From contig DGSC01000030.1 in assembly GCA_002391275.1 (NCBI GenBank), positions 193 through 14,797 of the forward strand: a DNA stretch of 14,605 nucleotides, given 5' to 3'. Under the pieces are notes generated by a model. It was not told the DNA's origin, did no database searches, and worked only from the letters and a program-made list of their open reading frames with translations. Position 1 is the stretch's first letter, and each line of letters begins with the position of its first letter. Origin of the DNA: Prevotellaceae bacterium UBA4372 (lineage in GTDB: Bacteria > Bacteroidota > Bacteroidia > Bacteroidales > Bacteroidaceae). Shown in pieces: positions 1 through 7,437 of this stretch. The translations under genes were made by a program, and so were the position numbers.

Positions 1-686
1 TGTCGAAGTCGATGTTCAACGTGGTAAACCCAGACATGATTGTAGAGAAGTTCGGCGCCGATACACTGCGACTCTATGAGATGTTCCTCGGTCCCGTGGA
101 GCAGGCCAAGCCTTGGGACACCAACGGCATCGACGGGTCGCATCGCTTCCTCAAGAAGTTCTGGAACCTGGCTCAAAGTATTATTTCTCAGAGTAACCCG
201 GATAAAGAGAGCACTCCAAGCCCTGCCGAGATGAAGGCTTTGCACAAGCTCATCAAGAAGGTGACCGAGGACATCGAGTCGTTCAGCTACAACACAGCAA
301 TCCCTGCCTTCATGATAGCAACGAACGAACTCTCGCAGCTTAAGTGCCAGCAGCGTGCCATTCTCGAACCTATGGTAATTCTCATTGCCCCCTTCGCCCC
401 GCACATCGCCGAAGAGCTGTGGGAGGAACTCGGACACACAACCAGCGTCTGCGATGCCCACTGGCCGGAATTCAACGAAAAATATCTGGTCGAAGATACC
501 GTGAAGATGATGGTAGCCTTCAACGGCAAGACGCGTTTCAGCATCGATTTCCCTGCCGACGCCGACAATGCCACTATCGAAGCAGCTGCCCGAGGCCATG
601 AGCTCACACCCAAATACCTTGAAGACAAATCAATCATCAAAGTAATCATCGTGCCCAAGCGCATGATAAACATCGTAATGAAATAA
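1..686 (+). CDS. leuS: Leucyl-tRNA synthetase, C-terminal part (5' end outside window)
   Basis: Class I aminoacyl-tRNA synthetase that charges tRNA-Leu with leucine in the cytoplasm. The reading frame is already open at the window edge: the first complete codons read SKS-MFNVVNPD, preceded by the last two bases of a probable ATG, so this is the KMSKS catalytic loop. About 227 residues follow. They carry the anticodon-binding helical domain, with the typical segment IAPFAPHIAEELWEELG, and end in a short C-terminal domain (KVIIVPKRMINIVMK) in the usual bacterial LeuRS style. The protein normally exceeds 900 residues in this phylum, so roughly three quarters of the gene lies upstream. An in-frame ATG at 12 is internal and not a start. 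A hairpin follows the stop. Confidence 0.95.
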   Translation, partial: SKSMFNVVNPDMIVEKFGADTLRLYEMFLGPVEQAKPWDTNGIDGSHRFLKKFWNLAQSIISQSNPDKESTPSPAEMKALHKLIKKVTEDIESFSYNTAIPAFMIATNELSQLKCQQRAILEPMVILIAPFAPHIAEELWEELGHTTSVCDAHWPEFNEKYLVEDTVKMMVAFNGKTRFSIDFPADADNATIEAAARGHELTPKYLEDKSIIKVIIVPKRMINIVMK

Positions 687-693
687 ACAAAAC

Positions 694-737
694 AGCCCAC
701 TCCGCACAGGACAACCTCCGTGTGGAGTGGGCTTAAT
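694..737 (+). terminator. Hairpin after leuS, probable terminator or attenuator
   Basis: A 14-bp stem with one wobble pair: left arm 694-707 (AGCCCACTCCGCAC) pairs with 720-733, around a 12-nt loop. The tail is T-rich but interrupted (TTAATTATTTAT). It lies 7 nt after the leuS stop and only about 20 nt before the yitT ATG, which leaves little room for a separate yitT promoter. It may therefore be a leaky terminator or attenuator. Confidence 0.6.
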
Positions 738-752
738 TATTTATCAAAAGCT

Positions 753-1643
753 ATGAAAAGCCCAAAAATAGGTTGGATCATCGACGAAGTCAAAGACTAT
801 GTCTTCATCGCACTCGGATGCCTTGGCTACTGCATCGGCTTCTGCACCTTCATGCTTCCCTATGAATTCACGCCAGGCGGCATGACGGGTGTCTCGGCCA
901 TCATCTACTACGCCACAGGTTTCCCTACACAGTACAGCTACTTTATCATTAATGCTATCCTGCTTGCCATAGGTCTCAAGATTCTTGGCTTCAAGTTTTT
1001 CGCCAAGACTATCTATGCCACGCTCTGCATTACCTTTTTCCTCAGCGTCGTTCAGAACATGATAGCATTGCCCGACGGCTCGCTGCCAAAGGTCGTGGGC
1101 GACCAGCCTTTCATGGCTGCCGTGCTTGGTGCCTGCATCGAAGGTGCTGCGCTGGCGCTGGTGTTCATCAACAATGGTTCCACTGGCGGCACGGATATCA
1201 TCGCCGCCATCGTCAACAAGTACAAAAACTTCTCGATGGGCCGCGTGCTGATGTGGCTCGACTTCATTATCGTTTCGTCGAGTTTCCTCGTCTTCCACGA
1301 TTGGAACAAGGTGGTCACCGGTTACGTCATCCTGCTCATCTCCATGATTCTGCTTGACTACACGATGACCTCTGCCACCCAGAGCGTACAGTTCACCATC
1401 ATCTCTGACAAACATGAAGAGATAGCACAGCAAATTAACAATGACGTACAGCGCGGCGTCACCGAACTGTACGGCGAGGGATGGTACTCGAAGCAAGAGC
1501 GTAGGGTGCTCATCGTCATGGCCCGTCGCCGCGAGAGTCAGCAGATATTCCGACTGATAAAACGAATAGATAACAAAGCCTTCGTAACTATGACCAAGGT
1601 CGTAGGTGTCTACGGCGAAGGTTTCGACCATATAAAAACATGA
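753..1643 (+). CDS. YitT family membrane protein (DUF161 plus DUF2179)
   Basis: A 296-residue inner-membrane protein of the YitT family, whose substrate is not established. Residues about 15-205 form several hydrophobic segments with the family glycine motifs GGMTGVS (42-48) and NNGSTGGTD (140-148), the repeated signature of the DUF161 half. Residues about 208-296 form a soluble C-terminal DUF2179-type domain, a ferredoxin-like regulatory fold (VQRGVTELYGEGWYS, then DNKAFV and VYGEGF). I chose ATG 753 because it starts directly before the family-type N-terminus. An in-frame GTG at 720 would lie inside the hairpin after leuS. The gene overlaps rdgB by the four bases ATGA, so the two are translationally coupled. 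No promoter box is visible right upstream. Confidence 0.93.
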   Translation: MKSPKIGWIIDEVKDYVFIALGCLGYCIGFCTFMLPYEFTPGGMTGVSAIIYYATGFPTQYSYFIINAILLAIGLKILGFKFFAKTIYATLCITFFLSVVQNMIALPDGSLPKVVGDQPFMAAVLGACIEGAALALVFINNGSTGGTDIIAAIVNKYKNFSMGRVLMWLDFIIVSSSFLVFHDWNKVVTGYVILLISMILLDYTMTSATQSVQFTIISDKHEEIAQQINNDVQRGVTELYGEGWYSKQERRVLIVMARRRESQQIFRLIKRIDNKAFVTMTKVVGVYGEGFDHIKT

Positions 1644-2236
1644 AAATAGTTTTTGCCACCAACAACGCCCACAAGCTGCAGGAGGTTCGCCAAATCCTTG
1701 GCGAGCGCTTCGAGGTAGTGGGACTTGCCGACATCGGCTGCACCGAGGATATTCCCGAGACAGCCGAAACGCTGGAAGGTAATGCGCTGCAGAAAGCACG
1801 CTACGTGAAGGAACATTACGGACTCGATTGCTTTGCCGACGACACAGGCCTCGAAGTGGCAGCACTCGGAGGTGCTCCCGGCGTACACACGGCCCGCTAT
1901 GCCGAGCTTTTTGACAATGGTATTACTCACGACAGTGATGCCAATATGAACCTTTTGCTGCAAAAATTAGAAAAAAAAGCAGACCGCAGCGCAAGATTTC
2001 GCACCGTTATTTCGTTAATATACAAGGGTGAGGAGCATCTGTTCGAAGGCATTTGCGAGGGAACTATCCTCAGTGAGCGCCACGGCACAGAGGGCTTCGG
2101 CTACGATCCTGTGTTCCAACCCAAGGGCTACGACCGTTGCTTCGCCCAGATGAAAGCTGAAGAAAAGAATGCCATCAGCCATCGGGGACGTGCAACTCAA
2201 AAGCTTGTGGAATGGCTCCGAAAGCGTGAAGAATGA
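1640..2236 (+). CDS. rdgB: RdgB/HAM1 non-canonical purine NTP pyrophosphatase (dITP/XTP)
   Basis: House-cleaning enzyme of the ITPase family. It hydrolyses dITP, ITP and XTP to the monophosphate and pyrophosphate, which keeps deaminated purines out of DNA and RNA. At 198 residues it is full length for the family. Visible motifs are FATNNAHK at the N-terminus (substrate phosphate binding), FADDTGLEV with the metal/catalytic acidic pair D67-D68, GAPGVHTARYA (78-88), GFGYDPVF (152-159) and NAISHRGRA (177-185), the base-specificity loop. The start is fixed by the ATGA overlap with the preceding yitT-family gene. The function is confident, since all active-site blocks are intact. Confidence 0.96.
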   Translation: MKIVFATNNAHKLQEVRQILGERFEVVGLADIGCTEDIPETAETLEGNALQKARYVKEHYGLDCFADDTGLEVAALGGAPGVHTARYAELFDNGITHDSDANMNLLLQKLEKKADRSARFRTVISLIYKGEEHLFEGICEGTILSERHGTEGFGYDPVFQPKGYDRCFAQMKAEEKNAISHRGRATQKLVEWLRKREE

Positions 2237-2261
2237 AAACTCAACGCCCGTCGGCTCTGTT

Positions 2262-2349
2262 TCTTTAGGCCGTCTCGGGGCTACGCTTTCAGCGTCTTAG
2301 GGTAAGATGGGCAACGCACAACCCAAAAGCCTAAAGACCTCACGGCCTA
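2262..2349. repeat. Structured intergenic segment with nested inverted repeats
   Basis: In the gap between rdgB and the PorZ-like gene, TCTTTAGGC (2262-2270) is the exact reverse complement of 2329-2337, and TAGGCCGT (2266-2273) of 2342-2349, so two alternative outer stems are possible. Between them sit a small ACGCT-TTC-AGCGT hairpin (2283-2295) and a 4-bp TGGG/CCCA stem (2308-2325). No protein or promoter is recognisable. The arm TTCTTTAGGC resembles the TTCTCTTAGG repeat module found elsewhere in the window, so this may be a decayed copy. Confidence 0.4.
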
Positions 2350-2394
2350 TGAACCTGATAAATTGAGCATTCGCGAAACTTCAATAACTATTAT

Positions 2395-4947
2395 ATGATG
2401 TTTATTCAATGCCTGTCGCCTATGAAATACGGACGCCTGCTCAGTCGCATGACTTCTTCATGTAAACGCAAACATGCAGAATCGCTCAACGCTATATCAT
2501 CATTTTTTCAGGCATCCGTCTTAACTTGCCAAGAGGCCCGAAAAAATTCTCTTAGGGAGATAAGCCAAAACACTTGGCCGCATCGGGCAATTCTCTTGGC
2601 TGCATCGGGCAATTCTCTTGGCCGCATTTTTCTCACCCTCTTTCTTTCGCTTTTCGTCTTGTCTTTGTCGGGCCGCGAAATAGGCTCGTGGCAGATATAC
2701 CCCGCTTATACTTATTGCTCCAACAACATCAGCGTAGGCAAACGCATATATGCCATCACTGAGAATAACCTCTTTGCCTACGACACCGAGGACAAGAGCA
2801 TAACACTCTTCGACTGGCAACATCAACTCAACGATGTCTCTATCGTAAATGCCAAATACAGTCAGGAAGCAGGACGAATCATCATCGTCTATGACAATGG
2901 CAACATAGATCTGTTGTCGGCTACCGACGACAACGACGTGGTAAACCTCTCACAGCTGAAAGACAATACCTCGTTCGTAAAGACAATCAACTACATCCAA
3001 ATAAGCGGTCCACGAGCTTATTTGTGCACTACTTTCGGCATTATCGTGATAAACATGAAGGACTGTTTTATCGAAAACACCTTTCAGATGAACATGAACG
3101 TATATGCCTGTGCCGTTTCCGAAACAAAACTATTGGCTTCGACAGATGGAGGCATTTATGCAGGTGACCTCAGCAATAACCTCATGAACAAAGACAATTG
3201 GCAACTCATCTCCGAAAGCCTCAAGCCAAAATTTCTGGAATACTTCGACGGCCGCTTTTGGGCTTTGGACAGCCGCAACCTTTACCAAATCAATCCTGAC
3301 CAATCGAATTTCTCAAGAATACTTTCTTCTTCTAACCTAAGCTCAGCGCCCAAATACTTTAATGTATGCAAAGATAGGCTATTGTTCAGCACGAACTCCA
3401 AGACTTATGTTTTTACATCCTACAATAGCCATGAGGAATACAACACCTCCTTCGACTGGGCAGCTCTCACCTATGATGGTAAATTATACTGGGCAGCCGA
3501 CAAATATAGCGGTCTGCAAGGCTACAATTTAGCTGACGGCCAATTCACCGTGGCCGTGAGCTCCATTCAACCCAACAGTCCACTGCATGACTACAGCCTA
3601 CACCTCAACCTCATCGGCGACCGCCTGCTCGTGGCTGGTGGCAACTGGGCTTATGCTACGGTCAACAGACCTGGCACAGTCATGATACTCGAACCCGATG
3701 GCACGTGGAACAACTTTGACTATAATTCCGTCAAAGAAATGTTCCCAAACGAAAACTTCATTAACGTCACCGACGTAGTCCAAGATCCTAACGACGAAAA
3801 CCATCACTTTGCAGGTACATCCTTCAACGGAATCTTTGAGTTCAGAAACGGAAAATGCGTAGGACACTTAGGACTCGACAACAGCCCCCTGAAATCAGTA
3901 TTGCCCAACAGCACTAATCCGCATTGGTTTGTAACTGCCAACGGACTCACCTACGACAAGGAAGGAAATATGTGGGTACTTAATTGCACCGAGAGCCTCA
4001 GCGATTCAATCATACGCATTCGAAAGACAAACGGTACATGGATTTCCTTGCCCACAAAAAGCGAATTGCCAGATATATCTACGGCCGACAAAATATATTT
4101 CGACAGTAAGAACCGCATTTGGATCAATAGCCGTCGACACTTGTCAAGAGGTATCTATATGCTCGACATCAACAACACCCTCGAACGCCCGTCGGACGAC
4201 TACAGAATGTTGCGCTCCTCAATCATCAATCAAGACGGCACCTCCTATGCTCCCGACTTCTTCTACGACATAAAAGAAGATCATGACGGCAATATATGGA
4301 TAGGCACCAACATGGGACCTTTTGTCATCACCGAGCCCGATAACTTCCGTTCGTCGTCGTTCACCTTCGAACAAGTCAAAGTATCACGCAACGATGGAAG
4401 CGGTCTGGCCGACTATCTGCTCAACGGATTAGACATCACGTGCATAGCCATTGACGGAGCCAACCGTAAGTGGTTTGGCACAATCAATAACGGCATCTAT
4501 CTGCTGAGCGAAGATTGTCAGGAGGAAATAGCCCACTTTACAACAGACAATACCCCATTGCCTACAAACGAAATTTTCGACATCATTATTCATCCTACCA
4601 CGGGTTGCGTCTACATAGCCACAGGAAAAGGACTCTGCAGCTACATGTCTGATGCCACCGAAGGCCAAGAAGAACTGAGCAAAGACAATATTGTGGCCTA
4701 TCCTAATCCTGTTTCTCCGGACTATACAGGCCCCGTCGTTGTGCGTGGATTAGTAGCAGACAGCGAAGTAAAGATAGTGTCTTCGAATGGACAAATCATA
4801 CGAAGCGGAACCTCCAACGGCGGCACTTTCACCTGGAACGCCTGCGACCAGCGTGGCAAACGCGTATCTTCAGGGGTCTATACGATTATAGCTAACACAG
4901 AGGACGGCAAGAAAGTTGCTACCACGAAAATAACCGTCATCAGATAA
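2395..4947 (+). CDS. porZ: PorZ-like two-propeller protein with type IX secretion sorting domain
   Basis: Probable homologue of PorZ, the surface protein that brings anionic LPS to the type IX secretion attachment complex. A hydrophobic signal segment (IFLTLFLSLFVLSLSG) is followed by the PorZ-style opening REIGSWQIYPAYTY and NLFAYDTEDK, with SNGNIDLL-like repeats. Further propeller blades of the two-component-regulator type follow (NMWVLNC, NRIWINSR, NIWIGTNMGPFVIT, KWFGTINNGIYLL). From about 4681 the last 88 residues form a type A sorting domain: AYPNPV, then GQIIRSG, a tryptophan, then RGKRVSSGVYTI. The first ATG is 2395, but the roughly 65 residues before the signal segment are not family-like and run through short repeats. 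A TTG at 2596 would give about 783 residues, close to the size I recall for P. gingivalis PorZ. The exact start is unresolved. The role is inferred from architecture; a generic propeller protein is the alternative. Confidence 0.75.
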   Translation: MMFIQCLSPMKYGRLLSRMTSSCKRKHAESLNAISSFFQASVLTCQEARKNSLREISQNTWPHRAILLAASGNSLGRIFLTLFLSLFVLSLSGREIGSWQIYPAYTYCSNNISVGKRIYAITENNLFAYDTEDKSITLFDWQHQLNDVSIVNAKYSQEAGRIIIVYDNGNIDLLSATDDNDVVNLSQLKDNTSFVKTINYIQISGPRAYLCTTFGIIVINMKDCFIENTFQMNMNVYACAVSETKLLASTDGGIYAGDLSNNLMNKDNWQLISESLKPKFLEYFDGRFWALDSRNLYQINPDQSNFSRILSSSNLSSAPKYFNVCKDRLLFSTNSKTYVFTSYNSHEEYNTSFDWAALTYDGKLYWAADKYSGLQGYNLADGQFTVAVSSIQPNSPLHDYSLHLNLIGDRLLVAGGNWAYATVNRPGTVMILEPDGTWNNFDYNSVKEMFPNENFINVTDVVQDPNDENHHFAGTSFNGIFEFRNGKCVGHLGLDNSPLKSVLPNSTNPHWFVTANGLTYDKEGNMWVLNCTESLSDSIIRIRKTNGTWISLPTKSELPDISTADKIYFDSKNRIWINSRRHLSRGIYMLDINNTLERPSDDYRMLRSSIINQDGTSYAPDFFYDIKEDHDGNIWIGTNMGPFVITEPDNFRSSSFTFEQVKVSRNDGSGLADYLLNGLDITCIAIDGANRKWFGTINNGIYLLSEDCQEEIAHFTTDNTPLPTNEIFDIIIHPTTGCVYIATGKGLCSYMSDATEGQEELSKDNIVAYPNPVSPDYTGPVVVRGLVADSEVKIVSSNGQIIRSGTSNGGTFTWNACDQRGKRVSSGVYTIIANTEDGKKVATTKITVIR
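2541..2627. repeat. Short dispersed repeat module, one copy plus a 22-nt tandem array
   Basis: AAAAAATTCTCTTAGG at 2541-2556 is identical to 13048-13063. It is followed by a tandem array with a 22-nt unit: 2573-2594 and 2595-2616 differ by one base (CTTGGCCGCATC versus CTTGGCTGCATC), and a third copy, 2617-2627, breaks off in the signal-peptide coding region. The phase AATTCTCTTGGCTGCATCGG (2589-2608) matches 18 of 20 bases of the palindrome arm at 13052-13071. The array lies in the predicted N-terminus of the PorZ-like gene. Confidence 0.8.
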
Positions 4948-5083
4948 ACTCCACAACCTCATTGCCCTGAATGTTGACGTTGCAGGCAACGCTCACAGAC
5001 GCTTCATCCCACGGCTTCAAGGCCTTTTCAATATTCTGGTATATCTGTAAATCAGTGCTACTATAGTAGTAGACAACAGACAT
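4940..5083 (-). pseudogene. Possible remnant or small ORF antisense at the 3' end of the PorZ-like gene
   Basis: On the minus strand a 47-codon frame starts at ATG 5083 and ends at TGA 4940-4942. Its last part (about 5031-4940) reads NIEKALKPWDEASV and then NIQGNEVVEFI. The composition is protein-like and the third positions are mostly G or C, unlike the AT-rich acyltransferase it overlaps in another frame. It could be the surviving C-terminus of an older gene, a real small ORF, or chance. I do not recognise the family. Confidence 0.25.
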
Positions 5084-5997
5084 ACCAGAATATATACTAT
5101 AGGTACCTGCCAATAGGCTGCATAGGAAAAACCTATTTTATTCATCAACTCAGCCACCACGAAAGGACAACCGCCGCAAATAAAATAATAAGCTATTGAA
5201 CGCTGACCTACCCACACTAAAACTTTATTCTCTGGCAACAGCCTGAAGATACCAACCAAAAGAAAAACCGAAACTATCAAGTCGAAGAAAAATAAAGAAA
5301 ATACGGGAGCAGTGACAGGCGCAAAAATAGCTTTTATATCATAAAGGCACATACAACACTTAGTGAACATAAACATAATCACTAATGCAATAATTCCTAC
5401 ACCCGAAAACAATTTCCCGGAGACTGCAACTTCGTTCTTCGAAAACAAATAACCTATAACCATCACCGTAAAGCCCAACAAAGCTTCGTTGACATGCCAC
5501 AAGTCGGCTTCATAATAATATGCTGACTCACTGTTACCTATTATATACACTGCTACCAACGACAACAAAGCAGCAATAACCAAACTCACCGTGCTCCGAT
5601 TAAACAATTTCATTATAACTATAAAGAACAGCTGAGCCACTATCAACGCACTGACAAACCAAGACGCATGACCACTCAATATGTTCAATACAATAGGACT
5701 GAAACCTTCGAAAGAACCATGCATCAGAGCTTTAGGCACAGCTATGAGGAAAGTAAACACAAAATAAGGAAGCAATAGCCATCTTGCTACTCCATGAATC
5801 ATCTTTTGGGCATCAAAAGTCTTTCTCAACCCAAGAACATAACCCGACAGAAAGAAAAAAGTAGCCAAGACATCGCCGACATATAATTCGTATGGCACCT
5901 TGTCAACGCCAATATAATATATCTCAGTATGAAACTAGAGTATGGCCATCATACAAAAACCACGAAGCATATCTATCCATACTATTCGCGCTGACAT
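5017..5997 (-). pseudogene. Acyltransferase family 3 membrane protein, interrupted by an in-frame TAG
   Basis: An integral-membrane acyltransferase (OafA/acyltransferase-3 type), a family that acylates envelope sugars. From ATG 5997 the minus strand reads MSARIVWIDMLRGFCMMAIL and then TAG (5935-5937, codon 21). The same frame continues FHTEIYYIGVDKVPYELYV and runs open for about 300 codons to 5017. Both parts are family-like: the WIDMLRG opening, the conserved His of FHTE (codon 23) and FFFLSGY all lie where expected, followed by about nine hydrophobic segments. The full frame of 326 codons is a normal family length. A restart at GTG 5898 would lose the conserved first helix and His. TAG is one base from TGG (Trp), a plausible ancestral codon. 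The promoter (6046-6077) looks intact, so decay is recent, the stop is read through, or this is a base error. The gene is more AT-rich than its neighbours, which suggests acquisition. Confidence 0.85.
5031..5093. repeat. Nested inverted repeat at the 3' end of the acyltransferase gene
   Basis: ATATTCTGGTAT (5031-5042) and its exact reverse complement (5082-5093) flank a second matched pair, CTGT (5045-5048) and ACAG (5076-5079). The centre holds a perfect 12-nt palindrome, CTACTATAGTAG (5058-5069). The whole 63-nt element can fold into one long hairpin. It sits at the border between the AT-rich acyltransferase and the more GC-rich remnant behind it. No T-run follows, so I do not call it a terminator. 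Confidence 0.6.
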
Positions 5998-6045
5998 ACC
6001 TTATACATTATATTATATAGTCCATTATTAAGATTATCGACGTTG

Positions 6046-6077
6046 CAAAAGTAGCACATAAAACTTGCCAAAGCAAA
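6046..6077 (-). promoter_or_regulatory. Bacteroidota-type promoter for the acyltransferase gene
   Basis: On the minus strand, TTTG (6077-6074), 20 nt of spacer and TACTTTTG (6053-6046) match the Bacteroidota primary-sigma pattern TTTG-N19-21-TAnnTTTG. The expected transcript would start near 6040, leaving a leader of about 40 nt before ATG 5997. Confidence 0.7.
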
Positions 6078-6298
6078 AGTTTCATTAATTTTATACTGCT
6101 CAAATGACAAACACCTCTAAAGTCTGTCAATAACTATGTTCAATCTTTAATACTTAATGTACAAAACATAAATAAGAGATGTCTAAAAACACCAGGATGC
6201 TAAATTCTCGAGAATACCAAAAAAGTTATACGTTAGTTTTAAAAAAGTTTTTTACAAGTTTTTTGAAGTTATAAACAACTTATATCGCTGAATATTTG

Positions 6299-6306
6299 TA
6301 ACTTTG
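6299..6306 (+). promoter_or_regulatory. -7 box (TAnnTTTG) upstream of nadA
   Basis: TAACTTTG is a perfect match to the Bacteroidota -7 consensus. No clear TTTG lies at the usual distance upstream, but phased T-tracts do (6248-6253, 6259-6264). Transcription should start near 6312, giving a leader of about 80 nt before ATG 6393. It probably drives nadA, the CotH-like gene and the RNA methyltransferase gene. Confidence 0.65.
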
Positions 6307-6392
6307 CAAAGTTATTAACAGAATTGACAAACAATATACATCATCATAAACGATTTTTTTCAGAACAAAAAATTAAAACATATAATAATAGT

Positions 6393-7418
6393 ATGTTGAC
6401 AACTGAACAAAATAAGGCTACACGCCAGTGCGCATCTTGCGCAGCAGACAGCATTCAACGTGAATTGCCCGAATTGAGTAGAGACGAGATGAAGGCAGAG
6501 ATTCGCCGGTTGGCTAAAGAGAAAAACGCCGTTATCATGGCTCACTATTATGTGAGCGGCGAAGTTCAAGATCTTGCCGACTTCATCGGCGACAGCTTAG
6601 CCTTGGCTCAGCAAGCGGCAAAGACCGACGCAGAGATCATTGTCCTCTGCGGTGTTCACTTTATGGGTGAGACCGCAGCTATTCTTTGCCCCGACAAGAA
6701 GGTGCTGGTGCCTGATGAAAAGGCTACGTGCTCGCTCGCCGAGAGCTGTCCGGCCGACGAGTTTGCTGCTTTCGTAAAGGCGCATCCCGGACACACCGTT
6801 GTCAGCTACGTCAATACTACGGCTGCCACCAAGGCAGTGACCGATGTCGTGGTCACATCGAGCAATGCCCGTCAGATTGTTGAGTCGCTTCCGGCTGACG
6901 CTAAGATTATCTTCGGACCCGATCAGAACCTCGGCAATTATATCAATTCGCTAACCGGCCGCAATATGTTGCTCTGGAACGGAGCTTGCCACGTGCATGC
7001 ACGCTTCAGCGTAGAGAAGATTATCGAGCTCAAGGCTCAACATCCCGAAGCCAAGGTTCTCGTGCATCCCGAGTGCAAAGGGCCAGTCGTGAAGCTGGCC
7101 GACAAGGTAGGCAGCACGGCAGCCCTGCTGAAGTTTGCCATTGCCGACGAGGCCAAGGAGTTCATCGTGGCCACCGAGAGCGGCATACTGCATGAGATGC
7201 AGAAGTCTGCACCGCAGAAAGTGTTTATTCCTGCACCGCCCGACGACAGCACTTGCGCCTGCAACGAATGTGAATACATGAAGATGGTGACGCTTGAGAA
7301 GGTCTATGCTTGCCTGCGCGACGAGCAGCCGGTCGTGACCGTTGACAAGGCTATTGCCGCTAAAGCAATAAGGCCTATTGAGCGCATGCTCGACATAAGT
7401 GCAAAGCTTGGACTGTAG
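6393..7418 (+). CDS. nadA: Quinolinate synthase NadA
   Basis: [4Fe-4S] enzyme that condenses iminoaspartate with dihydroxyacetone phosphate to give quinolinate, the second step of de novo NAD synthesis. With the start at ATG 6393 it has 341 residues, normal for NadA. Seen: MAHYYVSGEVQDLADFIGDS (49-68), CGVHFMGETA (86-95), TCSLAESCP (112-120), VVTSSNA (153-159), NGACHVH (196-202), HPECKGP (225-231), ATESGI (260-265) and the C-terminal CACNECEYM (288-296). By comparison with the E. coli enzyme the cluster ligands are most likely C113, C199 and C293. ATG 6324 would add a non-conserved tail and is less likely. The NadB and NadC partners are not in the window. The CotH-like gene begins 19 nt after the stop, so the two are probably co-transcribed. 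Confidence 0.96.
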   Translation: MLTTEQNKATRQCASCAADSIQRELPELSRDEMKAEIRRLAKEKNAVIMAHYYVSGEVQDLADFIGDSLALAQQAAKTDAEIIVLCGVHFMGETAAILCPDKKVLVPDEKATCSLAESCPADEFAAFVKAHPGHTVVSYVNTTAATKAVTDVVVTSSNARQIVESLPADAKIIFGPDQNLGNYINSLTGRNMLLWNGACHVHARFSVEKIIELKAQHPEAKVLVHPECKGPVVKLADKVGSTAALLKFAIADEAKEFIVATESGILHEMQKSAPQKVFIPAPPDDSTCACNECEYMKMVTLEKVYACLRDEQPVVTVDKAIAAKAIRPIERMLDISAKLGL

Positions 7419-7437
7419 TTCAGGAGCTATAATTGAT

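Larger units (their letters stand above)
5998..6392. other. AT-rich intergenic region with divergent promoters
   Basis: A 395-nt stretch with no convincing gene on either strand. It holds the minus-strand promoter for the acyltransferase (6046-6077) and the plus-strand promoter for nadA (6299-6306), with evenly spaced T-tracts at 6248-6253 and 6259-6264 upstream of the latter. An in-frame ATG at 6324 could extend NadA by 23 residues, but that extension is not family-like and I treat it as leader. Nothing else is recognised in about 6083-6240. Confidence 0.7.

Noticed and set aside
744..1865. Long open frame on the minus strand across the yitT-family gene and rdgB
   Set aside because: The translation is low-complexity and unlike any protein family I know; it is antisense to two clearly conserved genes.
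2573..2627. CRISPR-like tandem repeat
   Set aside because: The 22-nt units abut directly with no spacers, and there are fewer than three copies.
4978..4991. CGTTGC-AG-GCAACG hairpin as terminator of the PorZ-like gene
   Set aside because: The two-base loop is too tight and no T-run follows on either strand.
5031..5093. Integron attC site
   Set aside because: The fold is reminiscent, but the conserved GTTRRRY / RYYYAAC ends are absent and no other cassette is nearby.
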